Shown in pieces: positions 42,573 through 50,649 of a stretch of DNA of 57,392 nt. The position numbers were made by a program, and so were the translations under genes. Where the stretch lies: positions 1 to 57,392 of the forward strand of contig PXTS01000036.1 in NCBI GenBank assembly GCA_003022485.1, in the 5' to 3' direction. The notes under the pieces were generated by a model. The model saw only the letters and a program-made list of their open reading frames with translations, was not told the DNA's origin and did not search any database. Origin of the DNA: Bacteroidetes bacterium QS_8_68_28 (lineage in GTDB: Bacteria > Bacteroidota > Rhodothermia > Rhodothermales > Salinibacteraceae). Each line of letters opens with the position of its first letter. The first letter of the stretch is position 1.

Positions 42573-43379
42573 ATGAGCGAAAGACCTGCACAGCTGATTC
42601 CGGAGGAAGCCCCCCACGTCCTGCTCCTGCGCAGTCCCGACGCGGAGGGCGAGGACCGATACGTCCAGGCGCTCGCGGAGCGTGGTTTTCGGGCCGTCTG
42701 CCGTCCGGTGTTACGCTTCGCCTTCGCGGGCGCTCCCGGTTTCACGGGCGGCGACGTGACCGCGCGCCTGCGCCGGCCCGACCGCTACGAGGGACTCATC
42801 CTCACCAGCCCGCGCGCGTCACAGGCGCTGGCGGACGTCCTACTGGACGCCTCATCCGGCTTGCAGGAAACCTGGCAAGGAAAGCCTGCCTTCACCGTCG
42901 GCCCGAAAACGGCGAACCTGTTGCGCGAGAGCGGGTTGAAGCCGACGGGCGAAGACAGCGGCGATGCGGATGCGCTCGCGGCGCACATCGTGCAGGAGAT
43001 GCCCAACGAAGCGGGGGCCGCCCGCCCGCTGCTCTTTCTCTGTGGTAATCGCCGGCGCGAGGCGCTCCCCGAGCGGCTGCGTGCCGAAGGGGTCGCCTTC
43101 GAGGAGTGCGTCGCCTACGAGACGCACCTGCGCGAGGGGCCGTGGCTGAAAGCGAGCAACGGCGAGACGCCTGACTGGGCCGTGTTTTTCAGCCCCTCGG
43201 GCGTGGAAGCGGTGCGGCAGTCCGACGAACCCGGCTGGGGAGCGGTGCGCAAAGCTGCCCTCGGCCCCACCACCGCCGGAGCGCTCGAAGCGGCCGGCGG
43301 GCCGCCCGACGCGGTGGCCGCGAGGCCCACGCCCGAGGCGCTGGCCGAGGCGCTGGCGATGGCTGGTCAGTCGGCGTGA
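42573..43379 (+). CDS. hemD: uroporphyrinogen-III synthase
   Basis: The 268-residue product is divergent, as HemD proteins are, but shows the fold pattern: VLLLRSPDAEGEDRYVQALAERGF near the start, LILTSPRASQALAD (about 80-93), FTVGPKTANLLRESGL (about 107-122), LLFLCGNRRREALPERLRAEG (about 152-172) and VFFSPSGVEAVRQ (about 205-217). It makes the macrocycle from hydroxymethylbilane with inversion of ring D. ATG 42573 was chosen; GTG 42555 and 42561 lie inside the duplicated sequence and are alternatives. Its 3' end overlaps convergent thiE by 13 bp. Confidence 0.88.
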   Translation: MSERPAQLIPEEAPHVLLLRSPDAEGEDRYVQALAERGFRAVCRPVLRFAFAGAPGFTGGDVTARLRRPDRYEGLILTSPRASQALADVLLDASSGLQETWQGKPAFTVGPKTANLLRESGLKPTGEDSGDADALAAHIVQEMPNEAGAARPLLFLCGNRRREALPERLRAEGVAFEECVAYETHLREGPWLKASNGETPDWAVFFSPSGVEAVRQSDEPGWGAVRKAALGPTTAGALEAAGGPPDAVAARPTPEALAEALAMAGQSA

Positions 43380-44038
43380 GAAGGCGCGCCGCCCCCGAGT
43401 GCCGCGTCGAGCGCGTCGCGGTAGCGGCGGGCCGCCTGCGCGGGATCTGCGGTGCAGGCGACGCCCGAGAGCACCGCCACCCCGTGGGCGCCCGCGCCGA
43501 GACAGGCGGGCACGCGCTCCGGCGTCACACCTGCGATGGCGATCACGGGAATCGAGACGGCCCGGCAGGCCGCGCGCAGGACCTCCGGGCCTTTTACCGA
43601 AGCCGGGTCGGCCTTCGAGTCGGTCGGGAAGACGGGACCGAAGCCGACGTAGTCGGCGCCCGCTTCCTCTGCCTCACGCGCCTGTGCGGCAGTCGTGGCC
43701 GTCGCGCCGATGAGGGCATCCGCCCCCAGCACGTGCCGGGCGGCGGCAACGGGGAAGTCGTCTTGTCCGAGGTGCACCCCCGCTGCGCCGACCGCCTGCG
43801 CCACGTCGAGGTGGTCGTTCACCAGAAGCGGCGCTTCGGCTTCCGCACACGCCCCGGCTACGTCCCGCGCCGCGCGCAACTTCTCGCGGATCGCTCCCGT
43901 TTTCTGGCGAAACTGCACGGCCCCGGCCCCGCCCCGCAGGGCGCGCCGCGCCAGCTCGTCGTGCGAGAAGCGCTGCTGGCGTGCTGTGTCGGTGAGCACG
44001 TGAAAGCGAGCGACACGGCGGGCCGGCGAGGCGTTCAT
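43367..44038 (-). CDS. thiE: thiamine-phosphate synthase
   Basis: The 223-residue TIM-barrel enzyme couples HMP-PP with thiazole phosphate. The motifs QFRQKTG (about 41-47), LLVNDHLDVAQAVGAAGVHLGQDD (about 70-93), GADYVGFGPVFPTDSK (about 127-142) and PVIAIAGVTPERVPACLGAGAHGVAVLSG (about 163-191) are complete. It starts at ATG 44038 and is divergent from the next barrel gene. I looked for a TPP riboswitch upstream (44039-44200) and do not see the CUGAGA/THI core, so regulation by TPP is not supported. It is convergent with hemD. Confidence 0.93.
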   Translation of the reverse strand: MNASPARRVARFHVLTDTARQQRFSHDELARRALRGGAGAVQFRQKTGAIREKLRAARDVAGACAEAEAPLLVNDHLDVAQAVGAAGVHLGQDDFPVAAARHVLGADALIGATATTAAQAREAEEAGADYVGFGPVFPTDSKADPASVKGPEVLRAACRAVSIPVIAIAGVTPERVPACLGAGAHGVAVLSGVACTADPAQAARRYRDALDAALGGGAPSHAD

Positions 44039-44267
44039 GAAAGGTGTGGTATGAAAGTTGTAGCCGGTTCAGACCACTATCGGTCCGGCGCTGGAAATAT
44101 CGCTTCGGGCGGGTTATGTTGTCAGAGCAGCCACTTCAGCACCGATGAAAGCCGACCGTCTCTTGCGCGAACTTTTCCAGGAATACTCCTCCAGCGGGGC
44201 GCATTTTGTAATGAGAATGGCAAAAACCACACGAACGATGGAAAAGCCCTTCCACTCCGTCGCTTCT

Positions 44268-45449
44268 ATGCGTCGCTTCCTCCGGGGCCCAGCCGTTCTG
44301 GTAGGGGCTGTTCTGGTCGTCACGTGGGCCCTGTTAGTTGGGGCGTGGCCCGCCGGCGCGCAGGTGGCGCGCGCTCCCGACGTCGAACAGCAGACCCCGG
44401 CAGAGCAGGTGCAGGCCGCCAACGTAGGCGATGCGGTGGAGCTGGTACTCTTTAATCGGAAGGAGCGGCCCACGGGCGTAATCTTAGAGCAGAACGCCGC
44501 TTCGGTTCAACTGTTGCGCGATGGAGAAGACGAAGTGGAGATCTTCAGGCGGCGCTTCATTTACGCCGTCACCTTGCAGGAGAAGGACGTGCTCACCCAG
44601 GCGCAAGCCGAAGAGGCTGCGGAGCGACCGGGCGCGTTCGCCCGCGAGGCTCCTCCCGAAGAAGCCCCTTCCGAAGAAGCCCCTTCCAGCGAGCCTTCTT
44701 CCGAAGCCCCTTCCGGCGAAGAGCCGCCAGGAGAGCCCCCCGCCGGGTTTCGCCGAGCAGAAATCGAAGGCCCTTTTCCCGACGCCAGTCGCGCGCGGCT
44801 TTTGTTCACGCCCACTGCGCGCACGCAGAAGCCGGGCCAGCTCTATGTCGCCAGTCACGAGCTGATGTTTCCCTATGCAGCGGTCGGGATCGGCAACGTG
44901 CTGGACCTGCGCGCCGGCATCTCGGTGATGCCCAACACCGTACAGTTCATGTACGGCGGGGCCAAAGTCGGCGTGGTGCAAAGCGACGGCTTCAACATGG
45001 CCGTCGGCGGCTTTGGCATGGCGACGACCAATGTCATTACCGTCGAGGGCAGCCAAGACGAGTACGGCGGTGTGGCCTACGCCCTCAGCACGATTGGTGC
45101 CCCCGACGCCGCGCTCACGGTGGGCGCGGGCTACCTCGCCACGGGAGGGAGCGTGCGGGAGCGGGCGCTCGCGCTCGTTGGCGGGGAATACCGCCTTGGG
45201 GACAGCAACTTCAAGCTAATTACCGAAAACTACGTTGCCATCGGAAGCGGGGGCGATGAGAAGAGCAAGGAGCTTTTCGGCGGCGAGCTTTTCGGCGGGG
45301 GGACCAGCGTCGTCACATCAGCGGGGGTGCGCATCATCAGCCAGCGCACAGCGGCGGACCTCGGAGTTGCCACCTCCAGCGAGTGGTGGGACGCCATGCT
45401 GCCGGTCGTGCCGGTCATCACCGTGTCTTACAACATCGCAACGTTCTGA
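44268..45449 (+). CDS. exported beta-barrel-like protein, unknown function
   Basis: ATG 44268 gives a signal peptide (MRRFLRGPAVLVGAVLVV...AWPAGAQ, about 32 residues). A short domain with VGDAVELVLFNRKERPTGVILEQN (about 47-70) follows, then a repetitive acidic linker of EEAPSEEAPSSEPSSEAPSG type (about 135-160) and a beta-rich part with FPYAAVGIGNVLDLRAGIS, GAKVGVVQSDGFNMAVGGFGM and so on, ending VPVITVSYNIATF, as in outer-membrane barrels. The first domain resembles the small beta module of Bacteroidota surface proteins. ATGs at 44238 and 44145 are alternatives. No function can be given. Confidence 0.65.
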   Translation: MRRFLRGPAVLVGAVLVVTWALLVGAWPAGAQVARAPDVEQQTPAEQVQAANVGDAVELVLFNRKERPTGVILEQNAASVQLLRDGEDEVEIFRRRFIYAVTLQEKDVLTQAQAEEAAERPGAFAREAPPEEAPSEEAPSSEPSSEAPSGEEPPGEPPAGFRRAEIEGPFPDASRARLLFTPTARTQKPGQLYVASHELMFPYAAVGIGNVLDLRAGISVMPNTVQFMYGGAKVGVVQSDGFNMAVGGFGMATTNVITVEGSQDEYGGVAYALSTIGAPDAALTVGAGYLATGGSVRERALALVGGEYRLGDSNFKLITENYVAIGSGGDEKSKELFGGELFGGGTSVVTSAGVRIISQRTAADLGVATSSEWWDAMLPVVPVITVSYNIATF

Positions 45450-45469
45450 GCGCGTCGCTGCGCCTCGAA

Positions 45470-45499
45470 TGCGCGTGCCCTGAACGTGCGCGTGCCCTG
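45470..45499 (+). repeat. 13-bp direct repeat, period 17
   Basis: TGCGCGTGCCCTG occurs at 45470-45482 and 45487-45499, between the barrel gene and the glycerate kinase gene. Confidence 0.8.
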
Positions 45500-45567
45500 C
45501 ACGTCGCGCAGTGGTAGTGCTGCAACGCCGATCCCCAGCGCCTGTTCTCGACTGCCCCACGCAAGCC

Positions 45568-46944
45568 GTGGCGCCCGCCCGCCCCGAAGACGCGCGCCCC
45601 GAAGACGCCCGCGCAGCCGACGCCCGCGCCGGATTCGACGCCGCCCTCCGCGCCGCCGGGGCCGACGCGCTACTCGACGGCTTTGCGTGGAACGACGCTG
45701 CGGCGCGCCCGCTCCAGCGCTACCGGAGCATGCGCCTCGTGGCCATGGGCAAAGCCGCCCTGGCGATGACGGGCGTCGCCGCACGGCAGATCGATGACCG
45801 CGGCCCCCCCGCCGAAGAGGGCCTGGCCGTCGTGCCGGACGGCTACCGGCAGACCATCCCCGCCCGCTTCCCCGCGCCACCGGCTGCGGTGAACGTCATC
45901 GAAGGCGGCCACCCCGCCCCGACGGAGGCGAGCGTGCGCGCCGGCGAGCGCGCCCTCGCGCTGGCGGATGAGGCCGCCCGGGGCGACCTGCTGGTCGTGC
46001 TCCTCTCTGGCGGCGGCACGGCCCTGTGCAACGCCTTCGTCGAGGGCCTCTCGCTGACGGACGCCCGCCGCACGTTCGCGTTGCTCCTGGAAAGCGGAGC
46101 TGACATCCACGCCGTGAACGCCGTACGGAAGCACCTCTCGCGCGTCGGCGGCGGGCAGCTTGCCGAGGCGGCGGCGCCCGCCGACCTGCTCGCTCTCGCT
46201 GTCAGCGACGTGCCCGGCGATGACCTGAGCGCGATCGCCAGCGGCCCGACCGTGCCCGACCCCACGACCTTTGCCGACGCCGGGGCGGTGCTCCGCGAGC
46301 GCGGCCTCTGGGGGCGCGTCCCGCAGGCCGTACGCCGCCACATCGAGCAGGGCGAAGGCGAGGGCGTGTCGGAGACGCCCGGCCCCGGGGCGGCGTGCTT
46401 CCGGGGCGCCCGCACGTGCCTCGTTGGCGGCAATGAGGACGCGCTTCGCGCCGCCCGCGCCGAGGCCGAGCAGCGCGGCTACGACGCGCACGTGCTCCGG
46501 GGCGACCCGCTCGAAGGGGAAGCCCGCGAAGCGGGCCGCCGGCTCGCGCGCGAAGCGTTGCGCCGTGCCGAACGGGCCGCCGGAGACGACCCGCCGCGCG
46601 CCCTGCTGGCCGGCGGCGAGACGACCGTCACCGTGCGCGGCGAGGGCACCGGCGGGCGCAGCCAGGAGCTTGCCCTTGCCGCCGCGCTGGAGCTGGAGCC
46701 TTGCTCCGAGGCGCCCGTCGCGCTCCTCGCCGCCGGCACCGACGGCATCGACGGTCCCACCGATGCTGCCGGCGCCGTCGTCACACCGCAGACGGCCCCG
46801 GCCATGCGCCGCGCGGGCCTCGATCCCGAAGCGCGCCTCGCCGACAACGACGCGCATCCGGCCCTGGACGCGGCGGGCGCGCTCCTTCGCCCCGGCCCCA
46901 CGCACACCAACGTGATGGACGTAGCTGCCGTGCTGGTGGGATAA
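45568..46944 (+). CDS. glycerate 2-kinase (GckA/TtuD type)
   Basis: The product phosphorylates D-glycerate to 2-phosphoglycerate. The DUF4147/MOFRL architecture is visible: an N-terminal RSMRLVAMGKAALAM, VIEGGHPAPTEAS, LLSGGGTALCNAF, HLSRVGGGQLAEAA and SDVPGDDLSAIASGPT; the C-terminal MOFRL part has AGGETTVTVRGEGTGGRSQELALAA and AAGTDGIDGPTDAAGAVV. GTG 45568 gives about 458 residues. GTG 45511 is an in-frame alternative, but its extra residues contain the tandem RPEDARPEDAR-like sequence. A glyoxylate or serine-pathway partner gene is not adjacent. Confidence 0.88.
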   Translation: MAPARPEDARPEDARAADARAGFDAALRAAGADALLDGFAWNDAAARPLQRYRSMRLVAMGKAALAMTGVAARQIDDRGPPAEEGLAVVPDGYRQTIPARFPAPPAAVNVIEGGHPAPTEASVRAGERALALADEAARGDLLVVLLSGGGTALCNAFVEGLSLTDARRTFALLLESGADIHAVNAVRKHLSRVGGGQLAEAAAPADLLALAVSDVPGDDLSAIASGPTVPDPTTFADAGAVLRERGLWGRVPQAVRRHIEQGEGEGVSETPGPGAACFRGARTCLVGGNEDALRAARAEAEQRGYDAHVLRGDPLEGEAREAGRRLAREALRRAERAAGDDPPRALLAGGETTVTVRGEGTGGRSQELALAAALELEPCSEAPVALLAAGTDGIDGPTDAAGAVVTPQTAPAMRRAGLDPEARLADNDAHPALDAAGALLRPGPTHTNVMDVAAVLVG

Positions 46945-46985
46945 ACCCGGAACTCCAACCCCACGGGCCAAGCGCCGAGCGCGCC

Positions 46986-48044
46986 TTACCGCTCGCGCTG
47001 CACGACGAACTGGGTGAGGTCCAGCAGCGCGTCGCGCGCCTGTGTCGGCGGGAACTCCGCAAAAATCTGGCGCGCCTCGTCGGCCAGTTCGTGCATCCGC
47101 TCGCGGGCGTAGGCCAGGCTGCCGTGCTCGCGGGCAAAGGCCGCCACCCGGCGCAGATCCGCGCGGCTCTTTTCGTCCTGCCCGACGAGGCCGAGGATGC
47201 GCTCACGCCTGGGGCGGTCGGCTTTCCCGAGCGCGTGGATGAGCGGGAGCGTCATTTTCTTTTCCTGCACGTCCAGCCCCAGCGGTTTGCCCGCGCGTTG
47301 CGGGTCGAAGTCGAAGAGGTCGTCGCGAATCTGGAAGGCCAGCCCCAGCTTCTCGCCCGCCGTGTGCATCGCCGCGATGTCGGCCTCATCCGAGGTGGCA
47401 CTCGAGGCTCCGGCACGCGTGCACGCCCCGATCAGCGAGGCGGTTTTGTCGGAGATGATCTGAAAGTACGTCTCTTCCTCGATGTCCAGCAGGCGCGACT
47501 TCTCGATCTGGAGAAGTTCCCCTTCGCTCATCCGCCGGATAGCGTCGGAGAGCGCGTGCAGCACCTCGTAGTCGCCGTGGTCGAGGGAGAGAAGCAGTCC
47601 CTGGCTGAGGAGAAAATCTCCCATCAGGACGGAAATCTTGTTCTTCCAGAGCGCATTGACGGAGAACACGCCGCGTCGCTCGTCGGCCTCGTCGACCACG
47701 TCGTCGTGCACGAGCGTGGCGGTGTGCAGAATCTCCACCAGGGCCGCCGCGCGGTAGCTCGTCTCGCGGACGCGCCCGCACGACTTGGCCGAGAGCAGCA
47801 CCAGGAGGGGGCGAATGCGCTTGCCCTTCTGGCGCAACACGTAGCGCGTGACCTTGTCCAAAAGCCCCACGTCTGAGCGCATCGCCTCGCGCAGGTACTC
47901 GCGGAAGGCGCCCAGTTCGTCGGCGACGGGGCGGCGCACGCCGTCGAGCGTGACCGCCTGGGACCGCGCGGCATCGGATGGGGGGTCGAGCGGCGGTGCG
48001 GCCTCGCCGTAGCGGTCGGAGGGGACGGCGGTCGTTTCGAGCAT
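46986..48044 (-). CDS. polyprenyl diphosphate synthase
   Basis: The 352-residue all-trans prenyl chain synthase has GKRIRPLLVLLSAK (about 74-87), the first Asp-rich motif LVHDDVVDEADERRG (about 111-125), GDFLLSQG, and the second motif AFQIRDDLFDFD (about 236-247). It elongates FPP/GGPP with IPP to the side chain of menaquinone or the lipid carrier. Chain length cannot be derived safely: the residues before the first motif (VEILHTAT, small) suggest a long product (inference). The first 30 residues are a variable polar extension. It lies downstream of the importer permease on the same strand, 244 bp away. Confidence 0.9.
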   Translation of the reverse strand: MLETTAVPSDRYGEAAPPLDPPSDAARSQAVTLDGVRRPVADELGAFREYLREAMRSDVGLLDKVTRYVLRQKGKRIRPLLVLLSAKSCGRVRETSYRAAALVEILHTATLVHDDVVDEADERRGVFSVNALWKNKISVLMGDFLLSQGLLLSLDHGDYEVLHALSDAIRRMSEGELLQIEKSRLLDIEEETYFQIISDKTASLIGACTRAGASSATSDEADIAAMHTAGEKLGLAFQIRDDLFDFDPQRAGKPLGLDVQEKKMTLPLIHALGKADRPRRERILGLVGQDEKSRADLRRVAAFAREHGSLAYARERMHELADEARQIFAEFPPTQARDALLDLTQFVVQRER

Positions 48045-48288
48045 GGAGCAGTGAGGCGAAAAGCCCGCAGAAGAAAAGAGCTTTCAGAAATTATTGAAAG
48101 CCGTATCGAGGCTACGGGGCGGGTCTGCAAAAAGTTTTCCCCGGCACGGCGGGCGTTACACGTTCTGGGAGGCAAGCGGGAAGAGAGGGGGAAAGAAGGA
48201 AAAACGCGCAGAGAGAGCGTTCTACGTTTGAAAGATCGCTCCGCCTCCTGGCGCAAAATTCTTTCTCTATTTCCTCATCCCCCATCCT

Positions 48289-49323
48289 TCACCCGAACCG
48301 ATATCGCTCGCGTCGCAGGAGCCAAAGAAAAAACGGCACCCCGCAGCCGGCCGTGAGGATGCCGACGGGCAGCTCCTGGCCAGGCAGGAGGGTGCGCGCG
48401 AGCACGTCGGCCCAGAGGAGGAAGACGGCCCCGGCCAGAAAGCTCAGCGGCGCGAGGCGGCGATGCGCGGCCCCGGTGAGCAGGCGCACGGCGTGCGGCA
48501 CGATCAGCCCCACGAAGCCGATGGCGCCCGCGCGGGCGACCAGCAGGCCCGTCACCAGCGCCGCCCCACCAATGAGGCCGCGCTTGAGTGCCTCGACGGA
48601 GACGCCGAGGCTCTGGGCCGGCTCTTCGCCCAGCAGCAGCGCGTCGAGCGGGCGCGAAAACGCCCAGCACGCGGCCAGCCCGCCCCCCGCCGCGAGGGCG
48701 GGGAGCGGCAACAGCGCCCACTGTGCCCCGGCCAGCGACCCCAGCAGCCAGAAGAGCACCGCGCGCAGCTTGCCCGGCTCCGGCGAGGCGAGCGTCACGA
48801 ACGACGTAACCGCCCCCATCAGCGCGGACATGGCCACGCCGGCCAGCAGCAGCCGCGCCACCGAGAGGTGCCCGCCTTCGCTGCTGGCGGTACGCGCTAC
48901 GAGGTAGACGACCGAGATCGTCGCCAGCCCGCCGAGGAAGGCCGCCAGCGGCAGCGAGAGTGCGCGGCTTACCAGCGGCGGCAGGAAGCCGAGGTAAAAG
49001 AGCGACGCCCCCGCCGAGGCGCCCCCGCTGATGCCGAGGACGTACGGCTCCGCCAACGGGTTGCGCACGAGCGCCTGCATGGCCACGCCGACGACGGCGA
49101 GCCCCCCGCCCACGCAGAGCGCCAGCAGCGCGCGCGGCAAGCGAAGCTGCCACACGATGCGATCTGCCACCGGCCCGGGGGCGGCAGAAAGCCCCAAGCG
49201 GTGCCCCACCGCGCGGACCACGTCCGCCGGAGCGACCGCCGCGCTGCCCAGCGCCGCCGCCGCGCCCACCGACAGGAGCGCGACCCCGAGCAGAAGCAGG
49301 CCAAGCGGGAGAGGGCGTTTCAA
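48289..49323 (-). CDS. FecCD/BtuC-family ABC importer permease
   Basis: The 344-residue product has about ten transmembrane segments and the BtuC/FecCD signatures LPRALLALCVGGGLAVVGVAMQALVRNPLAEPYVLGISGGASAGAS (about 61-106, in pieces), LLAGVAMSALMGA, GSLAGAQWALLP, AAQSLGVSVEALKR-like loop and FVGLIVPHAVRLL. It forms the membrane pore for vitamin B12, haem or siderophore import. It starts with TTG 49323 and follows the binding-protein gene on the same strand with about 104 bp between. No ATP-binding subunit follows, and the next gene on this strand is a polyprenyl synthase. Confidence 0.9.
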   Translation of the reverse strand: MKRPLPLGLLLLGVALLSVGAAAALGSAAVAPADVVRAVGHRLGLSAAPGPVADRIVWQLRLPRALLALCVGGGLAVVGVAMQALVRNPLAEPYVLGISGGASAGASLFYLGFLPPLVSRALSLPLAAFLGGLATISVVYLVARTASSEGGHLSVARLLLAGVAMSALMGAVTSFVTLASPEPGKLRAVLFWLLGSLAGAQWALLPLPALAAGGGLAACWAFSRPLDALLLGEEPAQSLGVSVEALKRGLIGGAALVTGLLVARAGAIGFVGLIVPHAVRLLTGAAHRRLAPLSFLAGAVFLLWADVLARTLLPGQELPVGILTAGCGVPFFLWLLRRERYRFG

Positions 49324-49327
49324 GAAG

Positions 49328-49438
49328 TTGGTGGGAGTTATGGATTGTTGGTGGTTTGGTCGTTGGCAGCCCAGCAGAAAACGCGCAAAGAGCGAAAAAC
49401 CAAAAGCGAACGACGTGAACGAATCAACTACCCACCAA
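49328..49438 (-). repeat. inverted repeat bracketing the binding protein-permease spacer
   Basis: On the plus strand TTGGTGGGAGTTATGGATT (49328-49346) and AATCAACTACCCACCAA (49422-49438) pair well: TTGGTGGG/CCCACCAA and GATT/AATC are exact. The second arm overlaps the binding-protein stop codon. Minus-strand transcripts thus carry one arm at the stop and one just before the permease TTG. Confidence 0.65.
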
Positions 49439-50372
49439 GCGGCGGCGGATGCAGCAGGCGTGCCAGCCGCTGGAGGCCCTCAAACACGCGCGGGCCGGGG
49501 CGCAGAAAAAGCGGCGGCTTCACGCTGTACACGCGCTCGTTCTCGAGGGCGGGCACGACGTCGCGCCACGACGGGTGCAGCCGCGCGAGCTTCGTCGGGT
49601 TGTAGTCTTTGCCGAAGGCACCAACGATCACGTCAGGCTGCTTTTCGAGGACGAACGCTTCGCTCAGCGGGGCGTTGGTCGGAAGCTCTGCCGTGGCGCT
49701 ACGGCCCCCGGCGATGCGGATCATTTCGTGCACGTAGCTGCCTTCGGCAAAGGTGTAGAGCGTCTCGTCGCCGATCAGGAAGAGCACGAGCGGGCGTCCG
49801 GCGGACGTATTCTCGATGGCCCGCGTCGTGCGCTCTTCCACGCGGCGGGCGAGGCGGCGCAGCGAGTCGGCGGTGCGGGCGGCCCGGCCCGGCGTGCCCA
49901 GCAGCAGGCCGGCCCGCTCGACGGCGGCGGGGATGTCACCCAGCGCCGAGAAGGAAAAGAAGTACGTCGGCGCCCCGGCGGTCTTCAGCGCGGCCGCGTC
50001 GCGCGGAGCGTTCACCTGGTCGGTCGCCAGCACGAGGTCGGGGCGCAGCGCCGCGACGGCCTCGAAGTCGACCTGTGGGTACGCCTGCACCGTCGAGAGC
50101 GTGTCTACGGCCTCCGGCGGGAAATCGTCGGCGGTGGTGACGCCGGCGAGCCGGCGGCCCGCCCCGGCGGCGAAGACGATCTCCGTGAGGTTCGGGGCGA
50201 GCGTCACGGCGCGGCGAGCGGGCAGCGAAAGCGCCACGCGGCGCCCCAGCGCGTCGGTGAGCGTGGTGTCGCGCTGGGGGGGACGCGCGGTCCCGGCGGG
50301 GTCGCTTGCGCACCCGGCCACGGCGAGCGCTGCGGCCAGCAGAAGCAACACAGCAGATGCGCGTCGTGGCAT
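49428..50372 (-). CDS. ABC importer substrate-binding lipoprotein (BtuF/FepB-like)
   Basis: The 314-residue product has a lipoprotein signal (AVLLLLAAALAVAGC, lipobox Cys about 21) and a helical-backbone two-lobe binding fold. RAVTLAPNLTEIVFAAGAGRRLAGVTTADDFP is the typical opening of B12 or haem/siderophore periplasmic proteins, later followed by LRPDLVLATDQVN, YFFSFSALGDIPAAVERAG, LFLIGDETLYTFAEGSYVHEMI and QPDVIVGAFGKDY. It captures the ligand for the permease gene that follows on the same strand. No cobalamin riboswitch core could be recognised upstream (50373-50649). ATG 50372 gives a clean signal peptide. Confidence 0.88.
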   Translation of the reverse strand: MPRRASAVLLLLAAALAVAGCASDPAGTARPPQRDTTLTDALGRRVALSLPARRAVTLAPNLTEIVFAAGAGRRLAGVTTADDFPPEAVDTLSTVQAYPQVDFEAVAALRPDLVLATDQVNAPRDAAALKTAGAPTYFFSFSALGDIPAAVERAGLLLGTPGRAARTADSLRRLARRVEERTTRAIENTSAGRPLVLFLIGDETLYTFAEGSYVHEMIRIAGGRSATAELPTNAPLSEAFVLEKQPDVIVGAFGKDYNPTKLARLHPSWRDVVPALENERVYSVKPPLFLRPGPRVFEGLQRLARLLHPPPLGG

Positions 50373-50649
50373 TCGCGGGAATCGAAAAGACAGAGCGTAG
50401 ACGAGCGCCACGTGCCGAGAATACGAGAACAGACGACCGGCCGACCGCGGAAAAACGCCCGGAAGCGAAAGACCGCCGCCTGCCGTCCGGTCCCGACGGG
50501 ACGCCCGCACAACGTAGCGGCCCGCGCGGGGCAATGGCAACGCCGCCCGCCGGCGCGCGACTTCGGCAGCCTGTACTTTCTACCCACGGGGCGTTATGTT
50601 ACAAAACAGTCCCTCCGCACATTCGCCGCCTTTTCCCCGACGCACCGCT

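Noticed and set aside
44039-44200. TPP riboswitch before thiE
   Set aside because: The CUGAGA core and the paired helices of the THI element are not visible on the minus strand.
50373-50649. Cobalamin riboswitch before the BtuF-like gene
   Set aside because: I could not find the B12-box-like core on the minus strand. The ligand of the importer is also not established.
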